Assembly (NCBI RefSeq): GCF_020884795.1
Contig: NZ_BBZF01000016.1
Coordinates: forward strand, 205,586 to 269,585
Length of the DNA stretch: 64,000 nucleotides
Source of the DNA: Micromonospora okii
Lineage (GTDB): Bacteria; Actinomycetota; Actinomycetes; Mycobacteriales; Micromonosporaceae
Direction of reading: 5' to 3'
Shown here: positions 38,123 through 47,873 of the stretch, one piece after another
How the letters are laid out: each line of letters begins with the position of its first letter
Position numbering within the stretch: the stretch's first letter is position 1
The notes under the pieces: model-generated
Database searches by the model: none
What the model saw: only the letters and a program-made list of their open reading frames with translations
Told to the model about the DNA's origin: nothing
Position numbers and translations under genes: made by a program

Positions 38123-38510
38123 GCACACCCTCCGTTGTCGGGGATCCGATGCGGCCGGTCGGCGTCCGTGAAGCTCTGGTGAACGTCGGTCGTCCGCGTC
38201 GTCACCCGTCCGTGGACCTGATGACAACCGTGGACACGGTAGCCAACCGCCACGCCCCTCACAAGGCAGACCGGGTAATTGGCGTGTCGATCTGCCCCTT
38301 TTCATCCTGTCTTGTGGTGTCTCGTCACGTCGCCGTACGCCCCCGAAGCTGCCCGTTCGTCGCTCGGCGTGACACCTGTCACCGGGTGTCCGACCTGGGC
38401 CCGGACCGCCTACGCTCGCCTCGGCCGGCCGGCCGGATTCCGCGCCCGGGGTCCGCCGGGTTACCGTTCGTTCAGGTGACCGTCGTAGCGCCCTCGAAAG
38501 GTGTCCGCTG
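38123..38510. promoter_or_regulatory. divergent intergenic region, M23 gene B / B12-binding gene
   Basis: 388 bp without a credible gene. It is less GC-rich between 38215 and 38330 and must hold the promoters for both directions. I looked for a ydaO-type c-di-AMP riboswitch, frequent before actinobacterial wall hydrolases, and did not find its conserved GGGGUGAAU-like segments. Confidence 0.4.
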
Positions 38511-38915
38511 ATGAACTCTCGTATCCGGGTCGTCGTCGCGAAGCCGGGCCTCGACGGCCACGACCGCGGGGCGAAGGTCGTCGCCCGGGCCCTCCGGGAC
38601 GCCGGCATGGAGGTCATCTACACCGGGCTGCACCAGACCCCGGAGCAGATCGTCGAGACGGCCATCCAGGAGGACGCCGACGCGGTCGGGCTCTCCGTGC
38701 TCTCCGGGGCGCACATGACCCTGTTCCGGCGGGTCATCGAGCTGCTCACCGAGCGGGACGCGCGGGACATCGTCGTGTTCGGCGGCGGCATCATCCCCGA
38801 CGCCGACCTGCCCGAGCTGGAGCGCCTCGGCGTCGCGCGAGTCTTCACCCCGGGCGCGACCACCCAGGCCATCGTCGAGTGGGTGCGGGCCAACGTGGCC
38901 CAGCCGGTCGCCTGA
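38511..38915 (+). CDS. stand-alone cobalamin-binding (methylmalonyl-CoA mutase C-terminal-like) protein
   Basis: 134 residues, a complete B12-binding Rossmann domain. [21 protein letters not shown] gives the D-x-H-x-x-G base-off His motif; SVLSGAH and [11 protein letters not shown] are the other lower-ligand loops. This is the small subunit-like domain of acyl-CoA mutases, here as a separate protein. No mutase catalytic subunit is adjacent. Its partner is therefore unknown, though sucCD (succinyl-CoA metabolism) lies just downstream. Confidence 0.9.
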   Translation: MNSRIRVVVAKPGLDGHDRGAKVVARALRDAGMEVIYTGLHQTPEQIVETAIQEDADAVGLSVLSGAHMTLFRRVIELLTERDARDIVVFGGGIIPDADLPELERLGVARVFTPGATTQAIVEWVRANVAQPVA

Positions 38916-38947
38916 CCCGGCGGGGGCATCCTTGCCCGGGCACGGGT

Positions 38948-38984
38948 GAGGGGCCGGACGCACCCCTCACACGCCCGGCCCCTC
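38948..38984 (+). terminator. terminator after the B12-binding gene
   Basis: 10-bp stem GAGGGGCCGG / CCGGCCCCTC with a 17-nt loop that can itself pair differently (GTGAGGGG/CCCCTCAC). Moderate support. Confidence 0.6.
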
Positions 38985-39342
38985 TATGCACGATGCCCCG
39001 CCGCCACCCCTCGACCGACAGGGCATCGGCCGCTCCCGTCTTCGCGCTGGTCAGCGCTCCGACACCTGACTCAACGAGGCCCTGACGGCGGGGTTACGCC
39101 ACCGGCGGGAAGAACGTCGGTGGAAATCCCACGCCGGCCCGCCCGCCCCGGGCGCGTCCCCGCCGCCCGCCGCGCCGCTGTGCATTAGGGCACACCCCGC
39201 ACCCGCTCGGTTGCCGCCGGTGCCCACCTCGCTAGGCTGCGCCCAATGGCCTGTTTCAACTGATGGCAGGCGTCAGACAAGTTTTCGAAACGCTGGTGGC
39301 GGCGCGACGGCGCGCCGCGGAGACGGGACGGGACGCGCAATC
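38985..39342 (+). promoter_or_regulatory. upstream region of sucCD with predicted promoter
   Basis: No gene seen. TTGCCG (39211-39216), a 16-bp spacer and TAGGCT (39233-39238) form a plausible vegetative promoter about 100 bp before the sucC start. The rest shows no notable structure. Confidence 0.4.
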
Positions 39343-40521
39343 GTGGACCTGTACGAGTACCAGGGGCGGGACCTGTTCGAGCGGCACGGCTTGCCCGTGC
39401 TGGCCGGCGGCGTCGCCAACACCCCGGAGGAGGCCCGCGCGATCGCCGAACGCCTCGGCGGCCGAGTGGTCGTCAAGGCACAGGTGAAGGTCGGCGGCCG
39501 GGGCAAGGCCGGCGGCGTCAAGCTCGCCGAGGGTACGGACGAGACGGTGGCCCGCGCCACCGACATCCTCGGCATGGACATCAAGGGTCACACGGTCCAC
39601 AAGGTCATGATCACCGTGACCGCGGACGTGGCCGAGGAGTACTACTTCTCGTACCTGCTCGACCGGGCGAACCGCACCTTCCTCTGCATCGCCAGCGTCG
39701 CGGGCGGCATGGACATCGAGCAGGTCGCCGCCGAGACCCCGGACCGGGTCGTCAAGGCCCCGATCGACGCCGTCAAGGGCGTGGACGAGGCCAAGGCCCG
39801 TGAGATCGTCACCGCCGCCGGGTTCCCAGCCGACGTCGCCGACCAGGTCGTCGAGGTCGCCGTCGGGCTGTGGAAGGCGTTCGTCGCCGAGGACGCCACG
39901 CTGGTCGAGGTGAACCCGCTGGCCAAGACCGGCGACGGCAAGCTGCTGCTGCTCGACGCCAAGATCACCCTGGACGAGAACGCCGGGTTCCGGCACCCCG
40001 ACCACGAGGCCCTGGTCGACCAGGCCGCGGTGGACCCGCTGGAGCAGGCCGCCAAGGAGAAGGACCTCAACTACGTCAAGCTCGACGGCGAGGTCGGCAT
40101 CATCGGCAACGGCGCGGGCCTGGTCATGTCGACCCTCGACGTGGTCGCGTACGCGGGCGAGCGGCACGGCGGCGTCAAGCCGGCCAACTTCCTCGACATC
40201 GGCGGCGGCGCGAGCGCCGCGGTGATGGCGAACGGCCTGGAGATCGTCCTGTCCGACCCGTCGGTCAGGAGCGTCTTCGTCAACGTCTTCGGCGGCATCA
40301 CCGCCTGCGACGAGGTCGCCAACGGCATCGTGCAGGCGCTGGCCCTGCTGGAGCAGCGCGGCGAGCAGGTCACCAAGCCGCTCGTGGTGCGCCTCGACGG
40401 CAACAACGCCGAGGCCGGTCGGGCGATCCTCGACGGCGCGAACAACCCGCTCGTGCAGCGGGTCGACACCATGGACGGCGCGGCCGAGCGGGCCGCCAAG
40501 CTGGCGGCTGCGGGGGTCTGA
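39343..40521 (+). CDS. sucC: succinyl-CoA synthetase beta subunit (ADP-forming)
   Basis: 392 residues. Makes succinate and ATP from succinyl-CoA with SucD. ATP-grasp domain ([41 protein letters not shown]) and CoA-ligase domain ([45 protein letters not shown]). The GTG start is fixed by the conserved N-terminus; the ribosome binding site is weak. sucD follows after two bases. Confidence 0.96.
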   Translation: MDLYEYQGRDLFERHGLPVLAGGVANTPEEARAIAERLGGRVVVKAQVKVGGRGKAGGVKLAEGTDETVARATDILGMDIKGHTVHKVMITVTADVAEEYYFSYLLDRANRTFLCIASVAGGMDIEQVAAETPDRVVKAPIDAVKGVDEAKAREIVTAAGFPADVADQVVEVAVGLWKAFVAEDATLVEVNPLAKTGDGKLLLLDAKITLDENAGFRHPDHEALVDQAAVDPLEQAAKEKDLNYVKLDGEVGIIGNGAGLVMSTLDVVAYAGERHGGVKPANFLDIGGGASAAVMANGLEIVLSDPSVRSVFVNVFGGITACDEVANGIVQALALLEQRGEQVTKPLVVRLDGNNAEAGRAILDGANNPLVQRVDTMDGAAERAAKLAAAGV

Positions 40522-40523
40522 CA

Positions 40524-41411
40524 ATGGCTATCTGGCTGACCAAGGACTCGAAGGTCATCGTGCAGGGGATGACCGGCTCCGAGGGCTCCAAGCACACCCG
40601 GCGGATGCTCGCCGCCGGCACGAACGTCGTCGGCGGCACCAACCCGCGCAAGGCGGGCCAGAGCGTCGACTTCGACGGCACCGCGCTGCCGGTCTTCGCG
40701 ACCGTCGCCGACGCGATGGCGCAGACCGGGGCCGACGTCACGGTCATCTTCGTGCCGCCGCAGTTCACCAAGGCCGCCGTGATCGAGGCGATCGACGCCG
40801 AGATCCCGCTGGCCGTGGTGATCACCGAGGGCGTGCCGGTGCACGACACCGCCGCGTTCTGGGCGTACAACGTGGCCAAGGGGGAGCGGACCCGGATCAT
40901 CGGGCCGAACTGCCCCGGCATCGCCTCGCCGGGCGCCTCCAACGCCGGCATCATCCCGGCCGACATCACCGGTTCCGGCCGCATCGGCCTGGTCAGCAAG
41001 AGCGGCACGCTGACCTACCAGATGATGTACGAGCTGCGTGACATCGGCTTCTCCACCTGCGTCGGCATCGGCGGCGACCCGATCATCGGGACCACCCACA
41101 TCGACGCCCTGGCCGCGTTCGAGGCCGACCCGGAGACCGAGGCGATCGTGATGATCGGCGAGATCGGCGGCGACGCCGAGGAGCGGGCCGCCGACTTCAT
41201 CAAGGCCAACGTCACCAAGCCGGTGGTCGGCTACATCGCCGGCTTCACCGCTCCGCCCGGCAAGACCATGGGCCACGCCGGCGCGATCATCTCCGGCTCG
41301 GCGGGCACCGCCGAGGCGAAGAAGGAGGCGCTGGAGGCCGTCGGCGTGAAGGTCGGCAAGACGCCGACCGAGACCGCCAACCTGATGCGGGAGATCATGT
41401 CCACCCGCTGA
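40524..41411 (+). CDS. sucD: succinyl-CoA synthetase alpha subunit
   Basis: 295 residues. CoA-binding Rossmann domain ([23 protein letters not shown]) and ligase domain with [22 protein letters not shown] and the phosphorylated catalytic His251 in GHAGAIISG. Cotranscribed with sucC. Confidence 0.97.
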   Translation: MAIWLTKDSKVIVQGMTGSEGSKHTRRMLAAGTNVVGGTNPRKAGQSVDFDGTALPVFATVADAMAQTGADVTVIFVPPQFTKAAVIEAIDAEIPLAVVITEGVPVHDTAAFWAYNVAKGERTRIIGPNCPGIASPGASNAGIIPADITGSGRIGLVSKSGTLTYQMMYELRDIGFSTCVGIGGDPIIGTTHIDALAAFEADPETEAIVMIGEIGGDAEERAADFIKANVTKPVVGYIAGFTAPPGKTMGHAGAIISGSAGTAEAKKEALEAVGVKVGKTPTETANLMREIMSTR

Positions 41412-41426
41412 CACCGCGAGACGCGC

Positions 41427-41459
41427 CGAGGGGGTCGACCGGGCCGGTCGGCCCCCTCG
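41427..41459. terminator. terminator after sucCD
   Basis: 14-bp stem with one G-U pair (CGAGGGGGTCGACC / GGTCGGCCCCCTCG), loop GGGCC; also faces the convergent small membrane-protein gene. Confidence 0.88.
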
Positions 41460-41469
41460 CGCCGTCCGG

Positions 41470-41739
41470 TCAGGTGTTGTTGTCGTAGAACGGGTAGTTA
41501 CCGGTGGCGTTGAGGATCACGCTGCCGATAATGTTGATCACACCCAACGCGATGGCGAGGTAGCCCAGCACCGGCGACTTGCCGTACCGCCTGGCGTCCC
41601 GGACCGACAGGTATCCGAAGACGATCCCGAGGATGCCGCAGCAGATCAGGCCGAGGACGATGCCGAGCACGCCCCACAGCGTGGTGCGGTCCCGGCCCTG
41701 GGCGGGCGGCGGCGGTGGCGGTGGAAACGGAGCGTTCAC
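41470..41739 (-). CDS. small DUF4190-type membrane protein
   Basis: 89 residues. Pro-rich N-terminus, two hydrophobic helices (LWGVLGIVLGLICCGILGIVFGYLSVRDARR and LGYLAIALGVINIIGSVIL), short tail. The pattern matches small DUF4190 proteins of actinobacteria, whose role is unknown. Related in type to the larger protein at 43417-44001. Confidence 0.8.
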   Translation of the reverse strand: MNAPFPPPPPPPAQGRDRTTLWGVLGIVLGLICCGILGIVFGYLSVRDARRYGKSPVLGYLAIALGVINIIGSVILNATGNYPFYDNNT

Positions 41740-41897
41740 GGCTTCCTCCGAGCGGTTCCGGCCGCGACAGAAGGTCCGCGTCCTGGGCCGAGGCTAGACC
41801 CGATCGGGGGCGGTGAGTCGGTGGATCACGGAACTTCCCGCCGGTCGGGGGCGGTATCGGACTGCCCCCGTCGGCGCGGCGTGCCAGAGTAGAGCCG

Positions 41898-43169
41898 ATG
41901 TCCTCCGTCACCCCTGACCAGCCCCGCCGTCCGCCCGCCGGGGTCGACGACCGGCCCACCGGCCGCGTCCCGCGTCCCCGGGCGGTCGCGCCCCGGGCCG
42001 GGGAGGCCACCCGTGGCCGGGCCCCGCTCGTCGTGGCGGCCGGCGTCGCCGCCACCTGGGCGGCGCTCACGTCCTACCTGCCGGTCGCCCTGGTGCTCGG
42101 GCTCGTCCAACTCAGCGAGGACGCCGGCTCCGTCGTCGGCGCGCTGCACGCCGGCCTGGCCGGCTGGCTGCTGGGCCACGGCGTCCCGCTGCACACCGAC
42201 GCGGGGCCGCTGGGCCTCGCCCCGCTCGCCCTCGCCGGGCTGGCCGTGTGGCGGCTGACCCGGGCCGGCGTGCACGCCAGCCGGGCGATCGGCGCGCGCG
42301 GCGGACGGTCCCCCCGCCAGGCGCTCACCGCCGCCGTCGCGGTCGGCATCGGGTACGCGCTGCTCGGCGCGCTCGCCGCCGTGCCGGCCGACGCCGACCC
42401 GCTGCGCGCCGGGGCGACCCTCGCACTCGTCGGCACCCTCGCCGCCCTGGCCGGGGCGGTGCGGACCACCGGGGTGGTCGGGCTGCTCGCCGCCCGGTTG
42501 CCCGCCCCGGCGCGGGACGGGGTGCGCACCGGCCTGGTCGCCGCGCTGCTGCTGCTCGGGGCGGGAGCCGGGGCGGCCGGGCTGGCGGTCGCCACCGGCG
42601 GCGGCGACGCCGCCGACATGATCGGGGCGTACCGGACGGGGGTCGCCGGACAGGCCGGCATCACCCTGCTCAGCCTCGCCTACGCGCCGAACGCCGTCGT
42701 CTGGTCGGCCAGCTACCTGCTCGGCCCCGGGTTCACCGTCGGCGTCGACACCGCCGTGCGCACCAGCGAGGTCTCCGTGGGCGCGCTACCGCCCGTACCG
42801 CTGCTGGCGGGCCTGCCCAGCGGGCCGATCGACGGGTACGGCGCGGCCCTGCTCGCGGTTCCCGTGCTGGCCGCGATGGCCGCCGGCTGCCTGCTCGCCC
42901 GGCGGCTGCTGCGGCTGGCCGCCGAGGAGCGCGCCGAGGTGCGCTGGCCGGCCGTGCTGATCCCGGCGGCGCTCGCCGGCCCGGTCGCCGGGCTGCTGCT
43001 CGGGGCGCTCGCGGCGGCCTCCGGCGGGCCGCTCGGCGGCGGCCGGCTGGCCGACACCGGCCCGGTCGCCTGGCAGGTGGCGGGGGTGGCCGCCGCCGTC
43101 GTCTCGGCCGGCGCCCTGATCGGCGCCGCCGCCACCCACACCCTGGGGAAAGGAAGGGCACCTTCCTAA
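41898..43169 (+). CDS. PerM-like DUF6350 polytopic membrane protein
   Basis: 423 residues with about ten hydrophobic helices and a hydrophilic N-terminus (about 40). Matches the actinobacterial DUF6350 family; the mycobacterial member PerM affects cell division and persistence. It normally precedes purN-purH, as here. The last residues (GKGRAPS and the TAA stop) come from repeat copy R4, so the natural C-terminus has been replaced or extended by the repeat. Confidence 0.85.
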   Translation: MSSVTPDQPRRPPAGVDDRPTGRVPRPRAVAPRAGEATRGRAPLVVAAGVAATWAALTSYLPVALVLGLVQLSEDAGSVVGALHAGLAGWLLGHGVPLHTDAGPLGLAPLALAGLAVWRLTRAGVHASRAIGARGGRSPRQALTAAVAVGIGYALLGALAAVPADADPLRAGATLALVGTLAALAGAVRTTGVVGLLAARLPAPARDGVRTGLVAALLLLGAGAGAAGLAVATGGGDAADMIGAYRTGVAGQAGITLLSLAYAPNAVVWSASYLLGPGFTVGVDTAVRTSEVSVGALPPVPLLAGLPSGPIDGYGAALLAVPVLAAMAAGCLLARRLLRLAAEERAEVRWPAVLIPAALAGPVAGLLLGALAAASGGPLGGGRLADTGPVAWQVAGVAAAVVSAGALIGAAATHTLGKGRAPS

Positions 43170-43200
43170 CCCCCACGGTAGAGAAGGGTTCCCTTCTCAC
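43145..43200 (+). repeat. dispersed twin-hairpin repeat, copy R4
   Basis: Very similar to R2 (GAAAGGAAGGGCACCTTC, CGGTAGAGAAGGGTTCCC). It starts inside the PerM-like gene and its TTAAC-type core (here CCTAAC) supplies the stop codon at 43167-43169. Same orientation as that gene. Confidence 0.9.
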
Positions 43201-43222
43201 GGGGCGCACGCGGCCCGCCCGG

Positions 43223-43360
43223 GCGCGGGGCCGACGTGGTGCGCGGGGCCGACGTGGTGCGGGAGGTGGCCTGCGGGATGGCGTGGCCTGCGGGGTCGGG
43301 CGTGGCGTGCGCGGGGTGGGCGTGGCGTGCGCGGGGTGGGCGTGGCGTGCGCGGGGCGGG
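43223..43360 (+). repeat. G-rich tandem repeats
   Basis: Two 18-bp units (GCGCGGGGCCGACGTGGT) at 43223-43258, then three 20-bp units (CGTGGCGTGCGCGGGGTGGG) at 43301-43360, the third with a change near its end. The plus strand is G-rich with runs of four G. No gene in this 200-bp gap. Confidence 0.85.
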
Positions 43361-43371
43361 GTTGGACGCGC

Positions 43372-43403
43372 CGAGGGGCGCCCCGGGTCCGGAGCGCCCC
43401 TCG
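43372..43403 (-). terminator. terminator after the QPYG-repeat protein gene
   Basis: 10-bp stem CGAGGGGCGC / GCGCCCCTCG around a 12-nt loop, 14 bp past the stop at 43417. Confidence 0.75.
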
Positions 43404-43416
43404 CGTGCCGCCAGGA

Positions 43417-44001
43417 TCAGGAGGTGGGCAGGCTGACGTTCGCCACGATGTTGAGGATGAACACCAGGATGCCGAGGCCGACGCCCACCGCGCCGCAGAT
43501 CAGGCCGATCTTGGCCTGGCTGTCGTTGCTGGCCAGGCCCTGGGCCGCCTTCTGCCGGCCGAGGTAACCGGTGATCGCCCCGGCGATGCCGACCGCGATG
43601 CCCACGAACGGGCAGCAGGCCAGCGGGATCGACGCGATGCCGAGGATCATCGCCACCAGGCCGAGGGTGTTCTGCTGACCCTGCTGCTGCGGGTAGCCGG
43701 CGTTCGGGTAGGTCGGCGCCGCCCCGTACGGCTGCTGGCCGTACGGGTCCTGCCCGTACGGCTGCTGCCCGGGGCCGGGCTGGCCGTACGGCTGCCCGGA
43801 GGCGGGCTGCCCCGAGGTCGGCTGGCCGTACGGCTGCCCCGAGGTCGGCTGGCCGTACGGGGGCTGCTGCGCGTACGGGTCCTGCCCGTACGGCTGGCCC
43901 GAGGTGGGCTGCTGACCGTACGCCGGCGGGGCGTACGGGTCGTGGTGCGGCTGGTTCGGGTCGTGGGGCTGCTGGCCGTACGGGTCCTGACCGGGCTGCA
44001 T
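43417..44001 (-). CDS. DUF4190 membrane protein with QPYG-repeat N-terminus
   Basis: 194 residues. The first 110 are a low-complexity Gln/Pro/Tyr/Gly tail with repeats such as [12 protein letters not shown], encoded by imperfect DNA repeats. Then two helices separated by a loop ([37 protein letters not shown] and [20 protein letters not shown]). AAGGAG precedes the ATG. Such prion-like tails on small actinobacterial membrane proteins are common and unexplained. Lies just downstream of a dispanin-like gene on the same strand. Confidence 0.85.
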   Translation of the reverse strand: MQPGQDPYGQQPHDPNQPHHDPYAPPAYGQQPTSGQPYGQDPYAQQPPYGQPTSGQPYGQPTSGQPASGQPYGQPGPGQQPYGQDPYGQQPYGAAPTYPNAGYPQQQGQQNTLGLVAMILGIASIPLACCPFVGIAVGIAGAITGYLGRQKAAQGLASNDSQAKIGLICGAVGVGLGILVFILNIVANVSLPTS

Positions 44002-44028
44002 ACGGTGCTCCTTGCCTGAGGGCTGCTG

Positions 44029-44331
44029 TCAGTAGCTCGACGTGCTGGTGTCCGAACCCATGATTCCCGCAAGACCGCCCAGCAGGCAGCAGACGAGGGT
44101 GATCACGTACCAGGCGATGCCGACGATGAGGGCCCACTTGGACCACTTCCTCGACTCGGCCGCCGCCGCCTGGGCGCCCGCGTAGTCGCCCCGCTGGAGC
44201 GCCGGGTTGACCTTCGACGCGTTGATGATGGCGGGGATGGCCAGCGGCCAGAAGAGGAAGACGGCCACGATGGACATCGTCATGTTGTTATTGATCTGTT
44301 GCGGTTGGGGGGAGTGGTAGCCGGGCTGCAT
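44029..44331 (-). CDS. CD225/dispanin-family small membrane protein
   Basis: 100 residues. Short Gln/Pro N-terminus, an intramembrane hydrophobic segment (MSIVAVFLFWPLAIPAIINASKVNPALQRGDYAGAQAAAAESRKWSKWA) and a second helix (LIVGIAWYVITLVCCLLGGLAGI). The NASKVNPALQRGDYAGA turn is the CD225 hallmark. The ATG at 44331 is chosen since the protein then starts MQPG like its neighbour and has GAGAGG upstream; a GTG nine codons earlier is possible. Confidence 0.85.
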   Translation of the reverse strand: MQPGYHSPQPQQINNNMTMSIVAVFLFWPLAIPAIINASKVNPALQRGDYAGAQAAAAESRKWSKWALIVGIAWYVITLVCCLLGGLAGIMGSDTSTSSY

Positions 44332-44527
44332 CGTCTGAGCCTCTCGTTCCGTCGACACGACGCGCGTGTCGGATCACTGACGGGTGCGGGCCCTGGCCTG
44401 CGCCGGGCACCGAGCGACCGGCAGCGTACAGGGTGGCGGTGACAACGGGGGTCCGCCGATTGTCCGGCTTCCGGCTGCTGGCGACCCCTCCGACCTGCCC
44501 ACGCGGGGGGCGGCCCGGCCTGCCCGA

Positions 44528-44533
44528 TAGGGT
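44528..44533 (+). promoter_or_regulatory. predicted -10 of a leaderless purN transcript
   Basis: TAGGGT lies seven bases before the purN GTG, with no ribosome binding site between. This is the typical arrangement of leaderless actinobacterial mRNAs. Confidence 0.5.
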
Positions 44534-44539
44534 GACCGC

Positions 44540-45160
44540 GTGACCGAGCCCGCGTCCGCCGCCCGCATCGTCGTCCTCGTCTCCGGCTCCGGGAGCAACC
44601 TCCAGGCGTTGCTCGACGCCGCCGCCGATCCGGCGTACGGGGCGCGGGTCGTCGCCGTCGGCGCGGACCGCGACGGCATCGCCGGCCTGGACCGGGCCGC
44701 CGCCGCCGGGGTGCCGACCTTCGTCGAGCGGGTGAAGGACCACCAGACCCGGGCGGAGTGGGACGCCGCGCTCACCGCGCGGGTCGCCGCGCACCGCCCC
44801 GACCTGGTGGTCTCCGCCGGCTTCCTCAAGCTGGTCGGCCCGGAGTTCCTCGCCGCGTTCGGCGACCGCTACCTCAACACGCACAACACCCTGCTGCCGG
44901 CGTTCCCCGGCATCCACGGCCCCCGGGACGCCCTCGCCTACGGCGTGAAGGTCACCGGGGCCACCCTCTTCTTCGTCGACGCCGGCATGGACACCGGCCC
45001 GATCGTCGCCCAGGTCGCCGTGCCGGTGCGCGACGACGACGACGAGGAGACGCTCACGGAGCGCATCAAGGAGGCCGAGCGGCGGCAGCTCGTCGAGCAG
45101 GTCGGTCGCCTGGTCCGCGAAGGTTGGACGATCACCGGAAGAAAGGTCACGGTTCCGTGA
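44540..45160 (+). CDS. purN: phosphoribosylglycinamide formyltransferase
   Basis: 206 residues. Transfers formyl from 10-formyl-THF to GAR in purine synthesis. [17 protein letters not shown] (phosphate loop), [47 protein letters not shown] with catalytic Asn, His and Asp of the family. GTG start, probably leaderless. Stop overlaps the purH start (GTGA). Confidence 0.95.
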   Translation: MTEPASAARIVVLVSGSGSNLQALLDAAADPAYGARVVAVGADRDGIAGLDRAAAAGVPTFVERVKDHQTRAEWDAALTARVAAHRPDLVVSAGFLKLVGPEFLAAFGDRYLNTHNTLLPAFPGIHGPRDALAYGVKVTGATLFFVDAGMDTGPIVAQVAVPVRDDDDEETLTERIKEAERRQLVEQVGRLVREGWTITGRKVTVP

Positions 45161-46728
45161 GTTCCCCTGAGGACGCCCGCCGCCCGATTCGGCGGGCGCT
45201 GGTCAGCGTGTACGACAAGAGCGGCCTGGTCGAGCTGGCCCGGGCCCTGCACGGGGCCGGGGTGGAGATCGTCTCGACCGGCAGCACGGCGTCGACGATC
45301 GCCGACGCCGGGGTGCCGGTGACCCCGGTGGAGTCGGTGACCGGGTTCCCCGAGATCCTCGACGGCCGGGTGAAGACCCTGCACCCCGGCATCCACGGCG
45401 GTCTCCTGGCCGACCTGCGCAAGGACTCGCACGCCGCGCAGCTCGCCGAGCACGGCATCGCGGGGATCGACCTGCTGGTCTCCAACCTCTACCCGTTCCA
45501 GGCCACCGTCGCCTCCGGCGCCGGGGTCGAGGAGTGTGTGGAGCAGATCGACATCGGCGGGCCGGCGATGGTCCGGGCCGCCGCGAAGAACCACGCCTCC
45601 GTCGCCGTGGTGACCGACCCGGCCGCGTACCCGGCCCTGGTGACGGCCCTCGGCGACGGCGGGTTCACCCTGGCCCAGCGCCGGGTGCTGGCCGCCCGCG
45701 CGTTCGCCGTCATCGCCGAGTACGACGTGGCCGTGGCCGAGTGGTGCGCGACCACCCTGGCCCCGGACGAGGGCGGCTGGCCGGAGTTCGCCGGGCTGTC
45801 GCTGCGCCGCTCGGCGGTGCTGCGCTACGGCGAGAACCCGCACCAGGCCGCCGCGCTCTACGCCGACCCGGCCAGCCCCGCCGGTCTTGCCCAGGCCGAG
45901 CAGTTGCACGGCAAGGAGATGTCCTACAACAACTACGTCGACGCGGACGCCGCCTGGCGGGCGGCGAACGACTTCGCCGACCAGCCGGCCGTGGCGATCA
46001 TCAAGCACGCCAACCCGTGCGGGATCGCGGTCGGGGCCGACGTCGCCGAGGCGCACCGCCGGGCGCACGCGTGCGACCCGGTGTCGGCGTACGGCGGGGT
46101 GATCGCGGTCAACCGGCCCGTCTCCGTGGAGCTGGCCCGGCAGGTGTCGGAGATCTTCACCGAGGTGCTGGTGGCCCCGGGCTTCGACGAGGGCGCGGTG
46201 GAGGTCCTCCGGGCGAAGAAGAACCTCCGGCTGTTGCGCGCCCCGGCGTACGCCCCGCTGCCGGCGGAGTGGCGGCAGGTCACCGGCGGCGTGCTGGTGC
46301 AGACGCGCGACGCCGTCGACGCCGACGGGGACGACCCGGCGAACTGGCGGCTCGCCACCGGCGAGGCGGCCGACGAGGCGACCCTGCGCGACCTGGCGTT
46401 CGCCTGGCGGGCGGTGCGCGCCGTGAAGAGCAACGCGATCCTGCTGGCCAAGGACGGGGCCACCGTCGGCGTCGGCATGGGGCAGGTCAACCGCGTCGAC
46501 TCCGCGCAGCTCGCGGTGACCCGGGCGGGCGCCGAGCGGGCCGCCGGTTCGGTCGCCGCCTCCGACGCGTTCTTCCCGTTCGCCGACGGTCCGAAGATCC
46601 TCCTCGAAGCCGGCGTGCGGGCGATCGTCCAGCCGGGTGGCTCGATCCGCGACGAGGAGGTCGTCGCCGCCTGCAAGGAGGCCGGCGTCACCATGTACCT
46701 CACCGGCACCCGCCACTTCTTCCACTGA
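45157..46728 (+). CDS. purH: bifunctional AICAR transformylase / IMP cyclohydrolase
   Basis: 523 residues. The last two steps to IMP. N-terminal cyclohydrolase ([50 protein letters not shown]). C-terminal transformylase ([68 protein letters not shown]). Translationally coupled to purN. Its IMP product feeds guaB and guaA encoded earlier in this window. Confidence 0.96.
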   Translation: MSSPEDARRPIRRALVSVYDKSGLVELARALHGAGVEIVSTGSTASTIADAGVPVTPVESVTGFPEILDGRVKTLHPGIHGGLLADLRKDSHAAQLAEHGIAGIDLLVSNLYPFQATVASGAGVEECVEQIDIGGPAMVRAAAKNHASVAVVTDPAAYPALVTALGDGGFTLAQRRVLAARAFAVIAEYDVAVAEWCATTLAPDEGGWPEFAGLSLRRSAVLRYGENPHQAAALYADPASPAGLAQAEQLHGKEMSYNNYVDADAAWRAANDFADQPAVAIIKHANPCGIAVGADVAEAHRRAHACDPVSAYGGVIAVNRPVSVELARQVSEIFTEVLVAPGFDEGAVEVLRAKKNLRLLRAPAYAPLPAEWRQVTGGVLVQTRDAVDADGDDPANWRLATGEAADEATLRDLAFAWRAVRAVKSNAILLAKDGATVGVGMGQVNRVDSAQLAVTRAGAERAAGSVAASDAFFPFADGPKILLEAGVRAIVQPGGSIRDEEVVAACKEAGVTMYLTGTRHFFH

Positions 46729-46741
46729 CCGCCGCCCCGGG

Positions 46742-46769
46742 CCCGCCCCCTTTCACTGCCGGGGGCGGG
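46742..46769 (+). terminator. terminator after purH
   Basis: 9-bp all-GC stem CCCGCCCCC / GGGGGCGGG with a 10-nt loop, 14 bp beyond the purH stop. Confidence 0.75.
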
Positions 46770-46810
46770 TCCTCGGGGAGCGCGGCCGGCGGACGTGAGA
46801 CGATCTGTGC

Positions 46811-47671
46811 GTGACGGCGACGATCCTGGACGGCAAGGCGACCGCGGCGGAGATCAAGGACGAGCTGCGGACACGGGTCAAGGCACTGGCGGAGCGGGGC
46901 ATCGCCCCCGGGCTCGGCACGGTCCTGGTCGGGGCCGACCCCGGCTCCCAGGCGTACGTCAACGGCAAGCACCGCGACTGTGCCGAGGTGGGCATCACCT
47001 CGATCCGCCGGGAGCTGCCAGCCGACGCGACCCAGCAGCAGGTCGACGACGTGCTGGCCGAGCTGAACGCCGACCCGGCCTGTCACGGGTACATCGTCCA
47101 GCTCCCGCTGCCCGGCCACCTGGACACCCAGCGGGTGCTGGAGATGATCGACCCGGAGAAGGACGCCGACGGCCTGCACCCGGTCAACCTCGGCCGCCTG
47201 GTGCTCGGCTACGACGCCCCGCTGCCCTGCACGCCGCGCGGCATCGTCGAGGTGCTGCGCCGGCACGAGGTGCCGCTGCGCGGCGCGAAGGTCGCGGTCG
47301 TCGGCCGGGGCAACACGGTCGGCCGGCCGCTCGGGCTGCTGCTCACCCGGCGCAGCGAGAACGCCACGGTGACCCTGTGCCACACCGGCACCCTCGATCT
47401 GGCCTCGCACACCCGCGCGGCGGACATCGTGATCGTCGCGGCCGGGGTCCCCGGCCTGCTCACCTCCGACATGGTCACCCCGGGCGCGACCGTGGTCGAC
47501 GTCGGCATCACCCGGGTGATCGGCGCGGACGGCAAGGGCCGCTACACCGGCGACGTCGACCCCGAGGTGGCCCAGGTGGCCGGCAAGCTCGTTCCGATGC
47601 CCGGCGGCGTCGGCCCGATGACCCGCGCCATGCTGCTCACCAACGTCGTGGAGCGGGCCGAGCGCGGCTGA
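46811..47671 (+). CDS. folD: bifunctional methylene-THF dehydrogenase / methenyl-THF cyclohydrolase
   Basis: 286 residues. Produces 10-formyl-THF used by PurN and PurH. Key pieces: [14 protein letters not shown] (with the catalytic Lys of the YxxxK type), [61 protein letters not shown] (NADP loop) and [18 protein letters not shown] start; little ribosome binding site. Confidence 0.96.
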   Translation: MTATILDGKATAAEIKDELRTRVKALAERGIAPGLGTVLVGADPGSQAYVNGKHRDCAEVGITSIRRELPADATQQQVDDVLAELNADPACHGYIVQLPLPGHLDTQRVLEMIDPEKDADGLHPVNLGRLVLGYDAPLPCTPRGIVEVLRRHEVPLRGAKVAVVGRGNTVGRPLGLLLTRRSENATVTLCHTGTLDLASHTRAADIVIVAAGVPGLLTSDMVTPGATVVDVGITRVIGADGKGRYTGDVDPEVAQVAGKLVPMPGGVGPMTRAMLLTNVVERAERG

Positions 47672-47706
47672 GCCGCCGGCCCACCGCCGCCCATCGGCCG
47701 GGCTGT

Positions 47707-47761
47707 GGCCCGGCTCGCCGCAGCCGGCTGACCGCCCGTCGGCCCGGCTCGCCGCAGCCGG
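47707..47761 (+). repeat. 21-bp direct repeat between folD and mdh
   Basis: GGCCCGGCTCGCCGCAGCCG plus one G occurs at 47707-47727 and again at 47741-47761. Each ends in GCAGCCGGC(T/C)GAC. No gene in this 200-bp gap. Confidence 0.75.
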
Positions 47762-47873
47762 CCGACGGTGACGTTCGCCCCATCCGGTCGACCGTCACGG
47801 ACCCTGCCCTGTTCGGTGCCGGGATGACTGATACGGTCCGGAAAACCGACTGGTAGCAGGGAGTGGGACGACC

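Noticed and set aside
38123..38510. c-di-AMP (ydaO-type) riboswitch upstream of the M23 gene
   Set aside because: The conserved segments were not found on either strand.
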